Positions 51,894 to 61,769 of a stretch of 64,000 nucleotides of DNA are shown piece by piece. Both the position numbers and the translations under genes were made by a program. The stretch lies in NCBI RefSeq assembly GCF_001746915.1, contig NZ_MJGC01000022.1, positions 1 through 64,000 of the forward strand, in the 5' to 3' direction. Each line of letters starts with the position of its first letter. Position 1 is the first letter of the stretch. This stretch comes from Desertifilum tharense IPPAS B-1220 (lineage in GTDB: Bacteria; Cyanobacteriota; Cyanobacteriia; Cyanobacteriales; Desertifilaceae). The notes under the pieces are model-generated. The model did not search any database and was not told the DNA's origin. It saw only the letters and a program-made list of their open reading frames with translations.

Positions 51894-53402
51894 CTATCTG
51901 GAGGTGCGATCGCTCTCCGGGCGGCAGGGAGTCTCAACGGAGGCGGTTGCTGGATTTCCGCCTGTACGGGAAATATACCAGGTTGAGAGACCGCCAGCTA
52001 GAACAATTGCAGCTAACCCTAAAAACACAACTTTTAAGCCTAAAAATGATTCCGCCACCCCGGCTAAAGCCAACGGCAAACTCAAAGCAATATTAATGGC
52101 GTTATTCTGTAAACCAAATACCTTACCTCGCATCGCTTCGGGCGTTTGAGCTTGGATGGTAGTTTGCATAGGCACGCCTACCATTGCCGCAAATCCACCA
52201 AGGAGGGTAATTAAAATAATGGTGATTCCCAATTGGTGCGTAAACAGCGAAAGTACGGCGAGGGAAAACGCCATACCAATTGAACCTATTAAACTTAATT
52301 TAGTATTCGAGCCAAGACGCTGACCGCAATAGCCAATGATTCCCGCACCTGCGGCCATTCCGACTCCCGCCGCCGCCAGCAGAAAGCCAAACTGAGACGC
52401 TTTGAGATAGGGGAGAATTTCGGCAAGACGAACGGCTAAGACGGCTAAAGCGGCAAACACTGAAAATAAAATCACCAGTTGCAATAAGGCATTGCGAACG
52501 CGGCGATGATTGCTCAGATAAAAGAGTCCTTCGCGGATATCTTGCCACACATGGGGAGGTTCCTGTTGCGGGGGTTCGGATTTTTCTCCCGTTTTCAGGG
52601 GAAGCAGCAGCAAACCGGCGATCGCATACGACCCACCGACGACGAATTCTTTGCCAAAATGAAAATTCCCTGTAACGTGCTGTAGCAAGCTATCGGCTAA
52701 AGATAGTAAAGGTTCGCCCACCGCAAACCCAATAATCACCGATGCCATCATCGTTGTCGTATATAGGGAATTCGCGGGTAGCAGATGGCGGCGCTTGACA
52801 ATCAGCGGAATTGCCGATTGTTCGGCCGGGGCGAAAAACTGCGTTAGGGTGGAGACTAAAAAGGTACTGACCAACAAGACCCAAAACCCCAAAGGCAAAC
52901 CTAAAATTGGGTTAGAGCTTTCTGCTAACCACAACAGGATGGGTAATGCCAGAACAATCGCGCCTCTGAGCAGATTAGTAGAAACTAAAACTGCTTTTTT
53001 CGACCATCGGTCTACAAAAACGCCAGCGAGCGAACCAAATAAGACGGCTGGCACCGTAAAAGCGATCATAATCGCAGAAACCCAACCGCTAATGGTCTGA
53101 TTGTTGCTCTGAAACCGACTGGCAATCAAAGCAATCATCAAAACCAGATAGATTTTATCAGCCAGTTGAGAAAAAACTTGACCGCTCCACAGGGCTAAAA
53201 AATTCGGATTTTTCAGCACTCCCATAAACCCGCGTTCGGATTTCTCCTTGGCAGGTTTGCGAGCGGGTGGCGCTTGAGCGTCTGAAGTCGCTCTGGTAGT
53301 CTGCGTATTCTCTAGCTCAGAATGATGCGCTTCCTCGACCGGGGTGTCAAGGGCGCTTTCAGGGAGATCTAACTCTTGTATATCCGGATCAAACAGTTGC
53401 AT
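51894..53402 (-). CDS. MFS transporter (MFS_3 type)
   Basis: A 502-residue major facilitator, 12 helices with a 65-residue polar N-terminal tail rich in Glu/Thr/Pro. MFS motif A is in GSLAGVFVDRWSKKAVL, and the second half has FGFLLAAAGVGMAAGAGIIGYCGQRLG. Such proteins of the EntS/MFS_3 branch export siderophores or macrolide-like compounds. Its first 14 bases overlap the end of recO, which precedes it on the same strand, so the two are co-transcribed; a functional tie is not evident. Confidence 0.88.
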   Translation of the reverse strand: MQLFDPDIQELDLPESALDTPVEEAHHSELENTQTTRATSDAQAPPARKPAKEKSERGFMGVLKNPNFLALWSGQVFSQLADKIYLVLMIALIASRFQSNNQTISGWVSAIMIAFTVPAVLFGSLAGVFVDRWSKKAVLVSTNLLRGAIVLALPILLWLAESSNPILGLPLGFWVLLVSTFLVSTLTQFFAPAEQSAIPLIVKRRHLLPANSLYTTTMMASVIIGFAVGEPLLSLADSLLQHVTGNFHFGKEFVVGGSYAIAGLLLLPLKTGEKSEPPQQEPPHVWQDIREGLFYLSNHRRVRNALLQLVILFSVFAALAVLAVRLAEILPYLKASQFGFLLAAAGVGMAAGAGIIGYCGQRLGSNTKLSLIGSIGMAFSLAVLSLFTHQLGITIILITLLGGFAAMVGVPMQTTIQAQTPEAMRGKVFGLQNNAINIALSLPLALAGVAESFLGLKVVFLGLAAIVLAGGLSTWYISRTGGNPATASVETPCRPESDRTSR

Positions 53403-54369
53403 TATCTCTTGTGATACTTGTCGGCAAAGGGAGAAAACAAGATTCTATTAACGCAGCAGCACGTAGGGACCGATCGAAATGGTACTGGGCATATTGCCGC
53501 AAAATATGTTCTAGCCTAAGCCATCGCTCTATTCCCAGAGGGGCAGAAGATGACAATACTTCTTGAATAATAGGAAGTTCAGGATAAGCTAAACGCTGCA
53601 AGATATCGAGTTCCGTGGCATCTAAGCGCGTAGAATAAGCGCTTTTGCGTGCTGCGGGTTCGCGAGTCAATTGACTCCTTTGGGGTGATTTTACCGCAGG
53701 TGGGGAATTGAGAATACCCACTGAAGGCTCAGGTTGAGCAGATGTCGGTTGGCGATCGCCCCCTCTATACTTCAGCTTATCTTGTGTGGGTTGGGTTTGT
53801 TGGGAAGCGATCGCGATCGCCCCCCCGGCGGCGACATCAAATTCTACCTGCCAGTGGGGCGTCTGAAAATCTGGCACAATGGGATCTTGGCTAGTACAAC
53901 AGCGGTGAACCTGGGGAGCCAGTCCCGCAAGAGCCAGCAAGTGAAAAACCGCGTGAGTCAAATGAGCCATAATCGCTTCATTGCTAGCGGCTTGCTCTAA
54001 ACGACCGAGATGAGCATTAAACAGTTCGTAGAGTTCGCGCTGGGGTTGATCGCCAAGCGCTTGCAGCAACACTAACTCAGCTAAGTATTGGCTAGCCGTG
54101 AGCTTCCCTAAATGCTGTCCCAAACCGGGATAAGATTCCAGACTTTGGGCTTGAGTAATTTTATCAAGCGATCGCCCCTTAGCAATCAACAACTCATTGA
54201 CCACAAATAACCCGCTTCTTCCCCCCAAAGAAGACTTATGCTTGCGCGCTCCTGGTGCAACCGCCCGAATCAGACCAAACTCAGGGGTCAAAATAGTTAA
54301 CAGGCGATCCGACTCTCCCAAGGGCATCCCCTTAAGATTGATTCCAACAGCTTTATAGGTTCGGCTCAT
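53389..54369 (-). CDS. recO: Recombination mediator RecO
   Basis: A 326-residue RecO, which loads RecA on SSB-coated DNA with RecR in recombinational repair. The N-terminal OB fold has YKAVGINLKGMPLGESDRLLTILTPEFG and GARKHKSSLGGR; the middle helical domain contains LHLTHAV-like HLTHAVFHLLALAGLAP and a Cys pair (VHRCC). An insertion of about 60 residues (about 185-245, Pro/Gln/Ser-rich) enlarges the zinc-finger region, where the usual Cys set is not fully evident. Start ATG at 54369, close to repeat block C. Confidence 0.9.
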   Translation of the reverse strand: MSRTYKAVGINLKGMPLGESDRLLTILTPEFGLIRAVAPGARKHKSSLGGRSGLFVVNELLIAKGRSLDKITQAQSLESYPGLGQHLGKLTASQYLAELVLLQALGDQPQRELYELFNAHLGRLEQAASNEAIMAHLTHAVFHLLALAGLAPQVHRCCTSQDPIVPDFQTPHWQVEFDVAAGGAIAIASQQTQPTQDKLKYRGGDRQPTSAQPEPSVGILNSPPAVKSPQRSQLTREPAARKSAYSTRLDATELDILQRLAYPELPIIQEVLSSSAPLGIERWLRLEHILRQYAQYHFDRSLRAAALIESCFLPLPTSITRDNATV

Positions 54370-54373
54370 AGTT

Positions 54374-54826
54374 TAGTGCTGAGTGGGGAAGAAGGGAATT
54401 GGGAGTTGGGAGTTAGGGGTTGGGGAAGAAGGGAATTGGGAGTTGGGGGGAACAAGCATAGGGGATATTAGTGCTAAGTTTCAAGTGCTGTAGCTAGCGG
54501 GTGTGCCGAGTGGGGAGTTGGGAGTTAGGGGTTGGGGAAGAAAGATGTGGGACATTAGTGCTGAGTGCTAGTTGCTTTAGGTTGTGCGTAGCAGCGTGCT
54601 GTAGCTTGCACGCCAAGCAGCGGTGTCAAAAACCAGTTAGGTTAAGGTTAATCTTTAAGCGCCATGCAGCTTGTCCTCAGTTATGGCTACAGCTATATCG
54701 AGAACAATAGCCCATTTCATTTACCTTTCTTCCCCCCATCCCCCCATCTCCCCACCTCCCCATCCCCCCATCCTCTTCTTCCCCAACCCCCAACTCCTAA
54801 CTCCCAATTCCCTTCTTCCTCATCCT
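54374..54826. repeat. Interspersed repeat block C with inverted copies
   Basis: Purine-rich units (GGAATTGGGAGTTGGGAGTT, GGGGTTGGGGAAGAAG) at 54386-54448 and 54511-54541 are reverse complements of the pyrimidine-rich unit at 54774-54818, about 230 bases away. Heptamer GTGCTGA units also occur. The transcript, or supercoiled DNA, could fold into a long stem. The short ORFs here are repeat artefacts. Confidence 0.75.
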
Positions 54827-55511
54827 AGCTCTCTTCCTCCTGGGGTTGGCGATCGCGCTGATGTAGGAGATCCACACCGCGAGAGGTGCCTAAACGGGTA
54901 GCTCCGGCTAGGATAAGTTCGTAGGCTTGCTCTAGGGTACGGATACCCCCAGAGGCTTTAATTCCCACTTGTCCTTTCGTTAGTTCTTTGAGCAAACGCA
55001 CATCTGCAACGGTTGCGCCGCCATTCCATCCGGTGCTAGTTTTCAGGTATTCTACCCCGGCTTCTAAACAGAGTTCGGCTGCAATGCGTTTCTCTTCGTC
55101 GGTGAGGAGATTGGTTTCTAAAATCGCTTTAATGGTGACGCCTGTTTCTTCGCAGATTTCGGCAATTTCTCGATGTACGGCGTCGGTTTTTCCAGCTTTG
55201 AGCAAGCCAATATTAATGACTACATCCAGTTCTCTTGCGCCGTGTTCTACTGCTTCTTGGGCTTCGTAGAGTTTGGTTCCTGGCGTGGTGGCTCCGGTGG
55301 GAAAACCAATAACGGTGCAGACTTTAACCGATTTGCCATGCAGTAAGTCTGCGGCTTGACGCACGTAGGCGGGAGCAATGCAAACGGCTGCAAAGTGCAG
55401 TTGATCGGCTTGTTCGCACCACTGCGAGACTAGATCGGGGGTGGCGCTGGGGTGTAGTAGCGCGTGATCGATATAAGGGGCAATATCAATGTCTGAATAT
55501 TCTCTCGCCAT
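54825..55511 (-). CDS. deoC: Deoxyribose-phosphate aldolase
   Basis: A 228-residue class I DERA, splitting 2-deoxyribose-5-phosphate to glyceraldehyde-3-phosphate and acetaldehyde in deoxynucleoside catabolism. The TIM barrel has Schiff-base Lys157 (EYLKTSTGW), Asp96 (ELDVVINIG) and Lys185 (GIKASGGI). The ATG at 55511 with GAGGA five bases upstream is preferred to the start at 55538. No nucleoside phosphorylase lies nearby. Confidence 0.95.
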   Translation of the reverse strand: MAREYSDIDIAPYIDHALLHPSATPDLVSQWCEQADQLHFAAVCIAPAYVRQAADLLHGKSVKVCTVIGFPTGATTPGTKLYEAQEAVEHGARELDVVINIGLLKAGKTDAVHREIAEICEETGVTIKAILETNLLTDEEKRIAAELCLEAGVEYLKTSTGWNGGATVADVRLLKELTKGQVGIKASGGIRTLEQAYELILAGATRLGTSRGVDLLHQRDRQPQEEES

Positions 55512-55614
55512 AGTTTCCTCGCCAGCACAGCTCCTCATTGTTCATTGTCTGTAACATTGGATCTTAAGGCAACGGGACTGAAAAGCCTTTGGGTCTGGCG
55601 AGGCGTAGCAATTG

Positions 55615-56076
55615 CTACTGTACCCAACCCCAGTTTTGGTTGTTGTTGAGCAGATTCGCGTTGGGTTTGATGGTTTGCAGCATTTTCAGACCGAGTTGTT
55701 GCGTTTCGGGCTGATTGTCTTCTAGCAGTAGCATATCGGTTAAGGCATCAATTGCTAGATCGGCACTGGGTTCGGCTAAGACGCGCTCAGATACGGTTCT
55801 TAGGCCCGTTTCGAGGAGGAGATCGGCTTCGCGATCGCTATTAGTTTGACCCAATTGGATCTTCAGGGTTTTGAGTTCCGAGCGCAAGATGCTCATTTCG
55901 GGCGAGTCGGGTAATTCTCTTAATAAAGAAGCGATCGCGTTTTGGCTTTCTTGGGCTGAAATTAACCCGCTGACTTCGGGTTGAGGGTCTAGTATCCCAT
56001 TAGGGGCTGGGTTTGCTGCTTCAGTTACGGGCATAAACAACGTTAGGGTGGAAAACAGCAAGCAAGAGATACACAT
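55615..56076 (-). CDS. Small secreted helical protein
   Basis: A 153-residue protein with a signal peptide (CLLFSTLTLFMPVTEAA) and a mature region of mostly amphipathic helices (SQNAIASLLRELP, LKTLKIQLGQTNSDREADLLLE, DLAIDALTDMLLLED) and an Asn-rich end (NLLNNNQNWGWVQ). No family recognised. AGGAG lies nine bases before the ATG. It is in the gap between deoC and the stress protein and could be periplasmic. Confidence 0.6.
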   Translation of the reverse strand: MCISCLLFSTLTLFMPVTEAANPAPNGILDPQPEVSGLISAQESQNAIASLLRELPDSPEMSILRSELKTLKIQLGQTNSDREADLLLETGLRTVSERVLAEPSADLAIDALTDMLLLEDNQPETQQLGLKMLQTIKPNANLLNNNQNWGWVQ

Positions 56077-56274
56077 TGTTCGGTCACTCCTAAAGTCTGT
56101 TACAGGACAAAGTTTGGGACAGTGCTAACCGCTAAAAAGATTCGCTAGCTTTTCAGCTTTTAGCCCATCTTGGCGATGACTCTGGATTACTTTAACAACT
56201 TTAGAGAAAAAAATCAGAACAAATAGGGCACGCGATCGCGCACCCTATCCGCTCGAACCGATTTAGGTTAAATC

Positions 56275-56994
56275 CTAGCGAGTGGTAGTGCGCTTATCTA
56301 CGATGTAGACTTCCGCTTCACCGTCATTATCGATATCGCGAGTATCTGTTACTGCGCTTCGCGGGGTACGGTGTTCGGTTGTCTGAACCGTTGTCGCGCG
56401 GGTTGCAGTCGGTGCAGGTTGCGAGTCTGCCAAGTCGGGTGCATCATAGATATTGAATTCTTCGACATGGCGATCGCGCAAAATTCTTTCTACCCCTCGC
56501 AGATCCTCGTCTGTACCGCTGACGACGAGCAAGTATTGACCCGCTTTAACGCGATCGTTGTAGACTTTCGCGTGTTCTTCGGGAATTCCCATCCCGACTA
56601 AAGCCCCGATAATTCCCCCGGCGGCGGCACCAATCCCGGCACCTGCTAGGGTAGAAGCAAAGGCGTTAATTTCTACACCCGCCGCTAGGATCGGACCGAC
56701 ACCGGGAATGGCTAGGACGCCAATTCCGACCAATAGACCGCCTAGACCGCCTAAAATAGTCCCTGTAGACGCGCCAATTCCAGCACCTTCTTGGGCTTCG
56801 GTATCGCCTCGGTCGGTTACTTCTTCTGCGCCTTTGACATCTTCAATGTGACGGGCGATCAAAGAGACTCGGTTCATATCGTAACCGTTATCTTTGAGGG
56901 CGCGAAGCACGGCTTCAAGGTCTTTGCGGTTGGGGAAAACCCCGACTGCTCGCTTGTAGTAAGTGCGATTTTGAGTTGTTTTTGTGTTAACCAT
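56275..56994 (-). CDS. YflT/GS17M-like glycine-zipper stress protein
   Basis: A 239-residue single-module relative of the 5236-6468 protein. YYKRAVGVFPNRKDLEAVLRAL, then the YflT-like domain (16-70), the Gly-zipper segment (about 80-150, GIGASTGTILGGLGGLLVGIG and GIGAAAGGIIGALVGMGIPE), a VKAGQYLLVVSG domain, and an acidic and Thr-rich tail with DTRDIDNDGEAEVYIVD. The D-x-D-x-D-G pattern there resembles a calcium-binding loop. A putative lipoprotein gene lies just upstream on the same strand, as a lipoprotein lies beside the paralogue. Confidence 0.75.
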   Translation of the reverse strand: MVNTKTTQNRTYYKRAVGVFPNRKDLEAVLRALKDNGYDMNRVSLIARHIEDVKGAEEVTDRGDTEAQEGAGIGASTGTILGGLGGLLVGIGVLAIPGVGPILAAGVEINAFASTLAGAGIGAAAGGIIGALVGMGIPEEHAKVYNDRVKAGQYLLVVSGTDEDLRGVERILRDRHVEEFNIYDAPDLADSQPAPTATRATTVQTTEHRTPRSAVTDTRDIDNDGEAEVYIVDKRTTTR

Positions 56995-57036
56995 TGTTTG
57001 TTTGTTGTATGACTTTCGACAATTGGGGCGATCGCA

Positions 57037-57858
57037 TTAGCTACCCGGAACCGGAGGAACCGCAGAAGGATAAACACCATCCGCAATAATTACGGGTCTA
57101 TCGGTGTAGCGTTCTACAAACTCCTGAATTTGACCGTCATCCCAGCCGAGGTTGGCTTCTCGGAGGACTTGTTCGTTCACCTGACGCGCTTGGCCGGTGA
57201 CGGCGACGTTTTCCCCTTCTTCAATGGGAACGCCTTGCAGATATTGATCGACGCCCAAAACTAATACGCCTACATCATTCACCCAACCTTCTTCAAATAG
57301 GGCGAAGGCGTTATTGGTATACTCCAGCAATCTAACTTCACCTTCAACCGCAATCTGCTGGTTTTCAAAGGTGCCTTGGGGAGCATCATAAAAGTTTCTG
57401 GGATTAGGGGCTAAAGCCATTGAGGCTGCCACTAAGACGGGTTGATTATCATAATCTGCAAACAGGTTGGGATCGAGTTGAACGCCGTACTGATTTTGAA
57501 TCTGTTGGGCGGAAAACATATCAACCGTTCCAGATGCTTGAATGGGAACGTCGCGATCGCTCACTTGGAAGGGTGCGCCTGTGGCGTTAATCACCAATAG
57601 GCGATCGCCATCTTCTGTATTGACAATGAAACCGTTATTTCCTACAGTTTCGTCTACGGTGTTGCGAATGGTAATTCTCTGACCGATCAGATCGTCGCGA
57701 TCGTTGACGACATCCTGGGCGGTTTCGGTGGTTCCCCCTTGATCGGCGGTTCCAAAATCGCAACCCGGAACCAACAGGGCGGTGAGACTGAGCGCGATCG
57801 CGCCGAACATGGCTCTAACGGGTTTAGGGCGCTTGGCGCGGTTTGTGTGGTTTTGCAT
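57037..57858 (-). CDS. Lipoprotein with OB-like repeats
   Basis: A 273-residue predicted lipoprotein (hydrophobic core AIALSLTALL, lipobox PGC, Cys33). The mature part contains repeated strand-rich elements LIGQRITIRNTVDETVGNNGFIV, GTFENQQIAVEGEVRLLEY and GENVAVTGQARQV, which look like OB-fold (BOF-like) modules that bind ligands in the periplasm. No family claimed. The 5' leader is 354 bases with several hairpins. Likely co-transcribed with the stress protein at 56275. Confidence 0.65.
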   Translation of the reverse strand: MQNHTNRAKRPKPVRAMFGAIALSLTALLVPGCDFGTADQGGTTETAQDVVNDRDDLIGQRITIRNTVDETVGNNGFIVNTEDGDRLLVINATGAPFQVSDRDVPIQASGTVDMFSAQQIQNQYGVQLDPNLFADYDNQPVLVAASMALAPNPRNFYDAPQGTFENQQIAVEGEVRLLEYTNNAFALFEEGWVNDVGVLVLGVDQYLQGVPIEEGENVAVTGQARQVNEQVLREANLGWDDGQIQEFVERYTDRPVIIADGVYPSAVPPVPGS

Positions 57859-58212
57859 ATCTATCCTATGACGCTGAACATTTGGCGAGCTAGAAAGCTT
57901 TGGGTTAAATTTCGTTAGGTTTAGATAGCGATTCCATTAAAAAATGCCAGAGCGTACGTTCTGCATTGGGCTTTCCTTGAGAATGGAAAGCTCGATAAAT
58001 TGAATTTCTACTCCATCTACACAAAAGCCTGACAAAAACTAGTCGTACTTGACGAGGTATCCTCTAGGCTTCCTAGCTTGGCAGCTTGCAGACCTTTAAT
58101 CGTTGTTAATGTGCAGCAAGCCTGCTCCAAGACCACCCTATCGCGCCCTCATTTGGGTTCCCTCTATCACCAGAATGAGGTGCGTCTCACTCTAATTGCA
58201 GATGTTTTTTTG
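57859..58212 (-). other. Structured intergenic region between tgt and the lipoprotein gene
   Basis: 354 bases with no coding sequence recognised; psbK, found beside tgt in some cyanobacteria, was looked for and is absent. Hairpins include GCTTTCC/GGAAAGC at 57969-57989 and GAGG-TAT-CCTC near 58055. AAGCCT/AGGCTT arms lie about 35 bases apart. The region may be the long 5' leader of the 57037 gene or carry a small RNA. Confidence 0.45.
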
Positions 58213-59343
<1,131 letters not shown>

Positions 59344-59423
59344 CTAACTTTCGGTTGGGCGAGCATAAAGTGAAGCCGCAGGCGAACCTAGGCGCGATCG
59401 CTTCATAATAAAGAGGTAGACCT

Positions 59424-60335
59424 TTGGGTTCTACTCAGAAATATACGCAAAGGATTTTAGCTTTGAAAGCTCAATCTCAGCTCAACCTGCCAACGATTAT
59501 TTTAGGAATTTTTGCCGCGCTTGTGCTGCTGATCGGGTTGAATTCGTTTATTATTATCAATCCGGGTCAAGCAGGGGTCTTGAGTATTCTAGGCAAAGCC
59601 AGAGATGGCGCGCTTTTGGAGGGGTTGCACTTTAAGCCCCCTTTAGTCTCAAATGTCGATGTTTATGATGTGACGGTGCAGAAGTTTGAGGTTCCGGCCC
59701 AAAGTTCCACCAAGGACTTGCAAGATCTCTCAGCCAGTTTTGCGATTAACTTTCGTCTAGACCCGTTACAGGTGGTGAAAATTCGCCGCGAACAGGGGAC
59801 GCTACAAAATATCGTCTCTAAGGTGATTGCACCCCAAACTCAAGAAGCGTTTAAGATTGCTGCGGCCCGACGCACGGTAGAAGAGGCAATCACCAAGCGC
59901 GAAGAGTTGAAGGACGATTTCGATCTAGCATTAGGCGAGCGCTTAGATAAGTATGGCATTTTGGTTCTCGATACAAGTGTTGTGGATTTAGCATTTTCTC
60001 CAGAATTTGCCAGGGCGGTGGAAGAGAAACAAATTGCCGAACAACAGGCCCAACGGGCGGTTTATGTGGCGCGAGAAGCCGAACAACAAGCTTTAGCAGA
60101 AGTCAACCGCGCTAAAGGGAAAGCGGAAGCGCAACGCCTGTTAGCCGAAACCCTGAAAGCCCAAGGTGGGAATCTCGTTCTGCAAAAAGAAGCCATTGAA
60201 GCTTGGCGCTTGGGGGGTGCCCAAATGCCCAAGGTGCTGGTAATGGGCGGCAATTCTCAGAATAATGTGCCGTTTTTGTTTAATTTGGGAGATTTGTCAG
60301 ATTCGGAGTTGCCGCAACCTGTGGCAAAGCGCTAG
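59424..60335 (+). CDS. SPFH/prohibitin-family membrane protein
   Basis: A 303-residue SPFH-domain protein. An N-terminal TM helix (about 22-48, LPTIILGIFAALVLLIGLNSFI) is followed by the band-7 domain (QAGVLSILGKARDGALLEGLHFKPPLVSNVDVYDVTVQKFEV, RLDPLQVVKIRREQG) and a long Gln/Ala-rich coiled coil (EEKQIAEQQAQRAVYVAREAEQQA). Such proteins form ring-like assemblies on membranes and modulate AAA proteases; a cyanobacterial prohibitin is the nearest analogy. The start is TTG at 59424 with AGAGGT upstream. It is four bases from the convergent MFS stop. Confidence 0.9.
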   Translation: MGSTQKYTQRILALKAQSQLNLPTIILGIFAALVLLIGLNSFIIINPGQAGVLSILGKARDGALLEGLHFKPPLVSNVDVYDVTVQKFEVPAQSSTKDLQDLSASFAINFRLDPLQVVKIRREQGTLQNIVSKVIAPQTQEAFKIAAARRTVEEAITKREELKDDFDLALGERLDKYGILVLDTSVVDLAFSPEFARAVEEKQIAEQQAQRAVYVAREAEQQALAEVNRAKGKAEAQRLLAETLKAQGGNLVLQKEAIEAWRLGGAQMPKVLVMGGNSQNNVPFLFNLGDLSDSELPQPVAKR

Positions 60336-60339
60336 TTTG

Positions 60340-61749
60340 CTAGGCAAACAGGCGGTTTAGCGGGCGACTTTTGGGTTCTTGAATGAAGAACAGGGGCACC
60401 AGGGCCAGGAGGCGAACGCCTGCGGAGAGGGCGAATAAGGCGGGTAAACCTCCTGAATGGGCAAATTCGACAAAAAAGCCCCCGGCGGTGGTTCCTATCG
60501 CCCCGCCTAGCCCGCTGATGGCGGCGGCGATCGCAAAATAGATGGAAGACCCTTGGGTGGGGGAGATCTCCATTTGAATATTATTGCCGCACAGGTCGAT
60601 GGCAGCCCAGGTTGCGCCTCCCAACAGGTTTAAGGCGGGCAGCCAGCACCAAATGCTGATGGAGTCGCGTCCGGTTAAGATCCACAATAGCGGCGCGATC
60701 GCTACCATTGCCCCAACTAGTACCAATAGGGGACGGTTGCCAATACGGTCTGCAAGTTTACCCCAAATCAATAACATCAGTAAGTTGGCCCCGGCGGTTA
60801 AGCTGCTGTAAATTGTGACCCAGCGGACATCGAGGTGCAAATCTTGGAGTAAATAGAGGTTAAAGAAGGGCGCGCTTAAATTCACCGCAAACATCCATCC
60901 CCCCCAATAGAGGAGGAAGATCAGAAAATTGCGATCGCGCCCCAAGGTTTTTAAACTGCCTTTTTCCGGCGTCGCGTCAGCTTTCGACCGTCCTTTTTCC
61001 CATTGGGTGGGGACTTGGGGGTTAACATCAGCCATCACAAATTGAAAGCAGAGGCTGATAATTCCAGCGACTACGGCTAAACTCAGGGCGACGCCATACC
61101 CTTGAATGGTTCCCCCGTGCCAACTGGCGACGAGAAAGCCAAATAAAGGAACGCACAATAAATGGGTGAAATTTGCCGCACTGTTGCGGAGTCCAAAATA
61201 GCGCCCGCGCAGGCGATGGGGAACAAGCGCCGCCATCCAACTCACCCAAGAGGGACTCCCCAACGCGCCGAGAATATGCGTCAGCAGAATCATCAGTAAC
61301 GTCTGTTGCACCAGGGCGTGAGACGCGCCGGAATGCCAGCTAAAAAAGCCAATACTGACAATTAAGACTAACCACAGCAGGCGAGAGGCGCTGAAAATTG
61401 AAAGCGTATACCAATGGCGACTCGTCGTCCGATCCGCAATGTAGGCCCCAACGGGTTGCAGGAAATTCACCAGCATCGGGATCGAGGACAGTAAGCCAAT
61501 TTCAATACTGCTAGCGCCCAATTCTAATAAGAAATTGGTTAATAAAACCCCTCCCGTGACGCCAGAGAAGACACTGGCAAAGATCCCATCCACGGTTGAG
61601 GCCCAAAGACTAGAACGAATTTCTGGTTTAGAGAGGGTTCCAGCAGGTTTTGGAGGGGTTTCTGGGGAAGTCGCGATCGCGCCTAGCCCCTTAGAGATTG
61701 GCAAAACCTTAGAATAGATTGGTGCCAAATCGATGAGGGATCTGAGCAT
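60340..61749 (-). CDS. MFS transporter
   Basis: A 469-residue major facilitator with a polar N-terminal 50 residues and 12 helices. Recognised parts: NFLLELGASSIEIGLLSSIPMLVNFLQPVGAYIADRT, RLRGRYFGLRNSAANFTHLL, and the second half NLSAPFFNLYLLQDLHLDVRWVTIYSSL. The substrate is unknown. It is the downstream partner of the GT4 gene (20 bases between), hinting that it exports or imports a sugar-related compound made by that enzyme, but this is inference. Confidence 0.86.
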   Translation of the reverse strand: MLRSLIDLAPIYSKVLPISKGLGAIATSPETPPKPAGTLSKPEIRSSLWASTVDGIFASVFSGVTGGVLLTNFLLELGASSIEIGLLSSIPMLVNFLQPVGAYIADRTTSRHWYTLSIFSASRLLWLVLIVSIGFFSWHSGASHALVQQTLLMILLTHILGALGSPSWVSWMAALVPHRLRGRYFGLRNSAANFTHLLCVPLFGFLVASWHGGTIQGYGVALSLAVVAGIISLCFQFVMADVNPQVPTQWEKGRSKADATPEKGSLKTLGRDRNFLIFLLYWGGWMFAVNLSAPFFNLYLLQDLHLDVRWVTIYSSLTAGANLLMLLIWGKLADRIGNRPLLVLVGAMVAIAPLLWILTGRDSISIWCWLPALNLLGGATWAAIDLCGNNIQMEISPTQGSSIYFAIAAAISGLGGAIGTTAGGFFVEFAHSGGLPALFALSAGVRLLALVPLFFIQEPKSRPLNRLFA

Positions 61750-61769
61750 GAAAAACCTATGTGCAACCG

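Noticed and set aside
57859..58212. psbK gene beside tgt
   Set aside because: All frames checked; none gives a short TM protein like PsbK.
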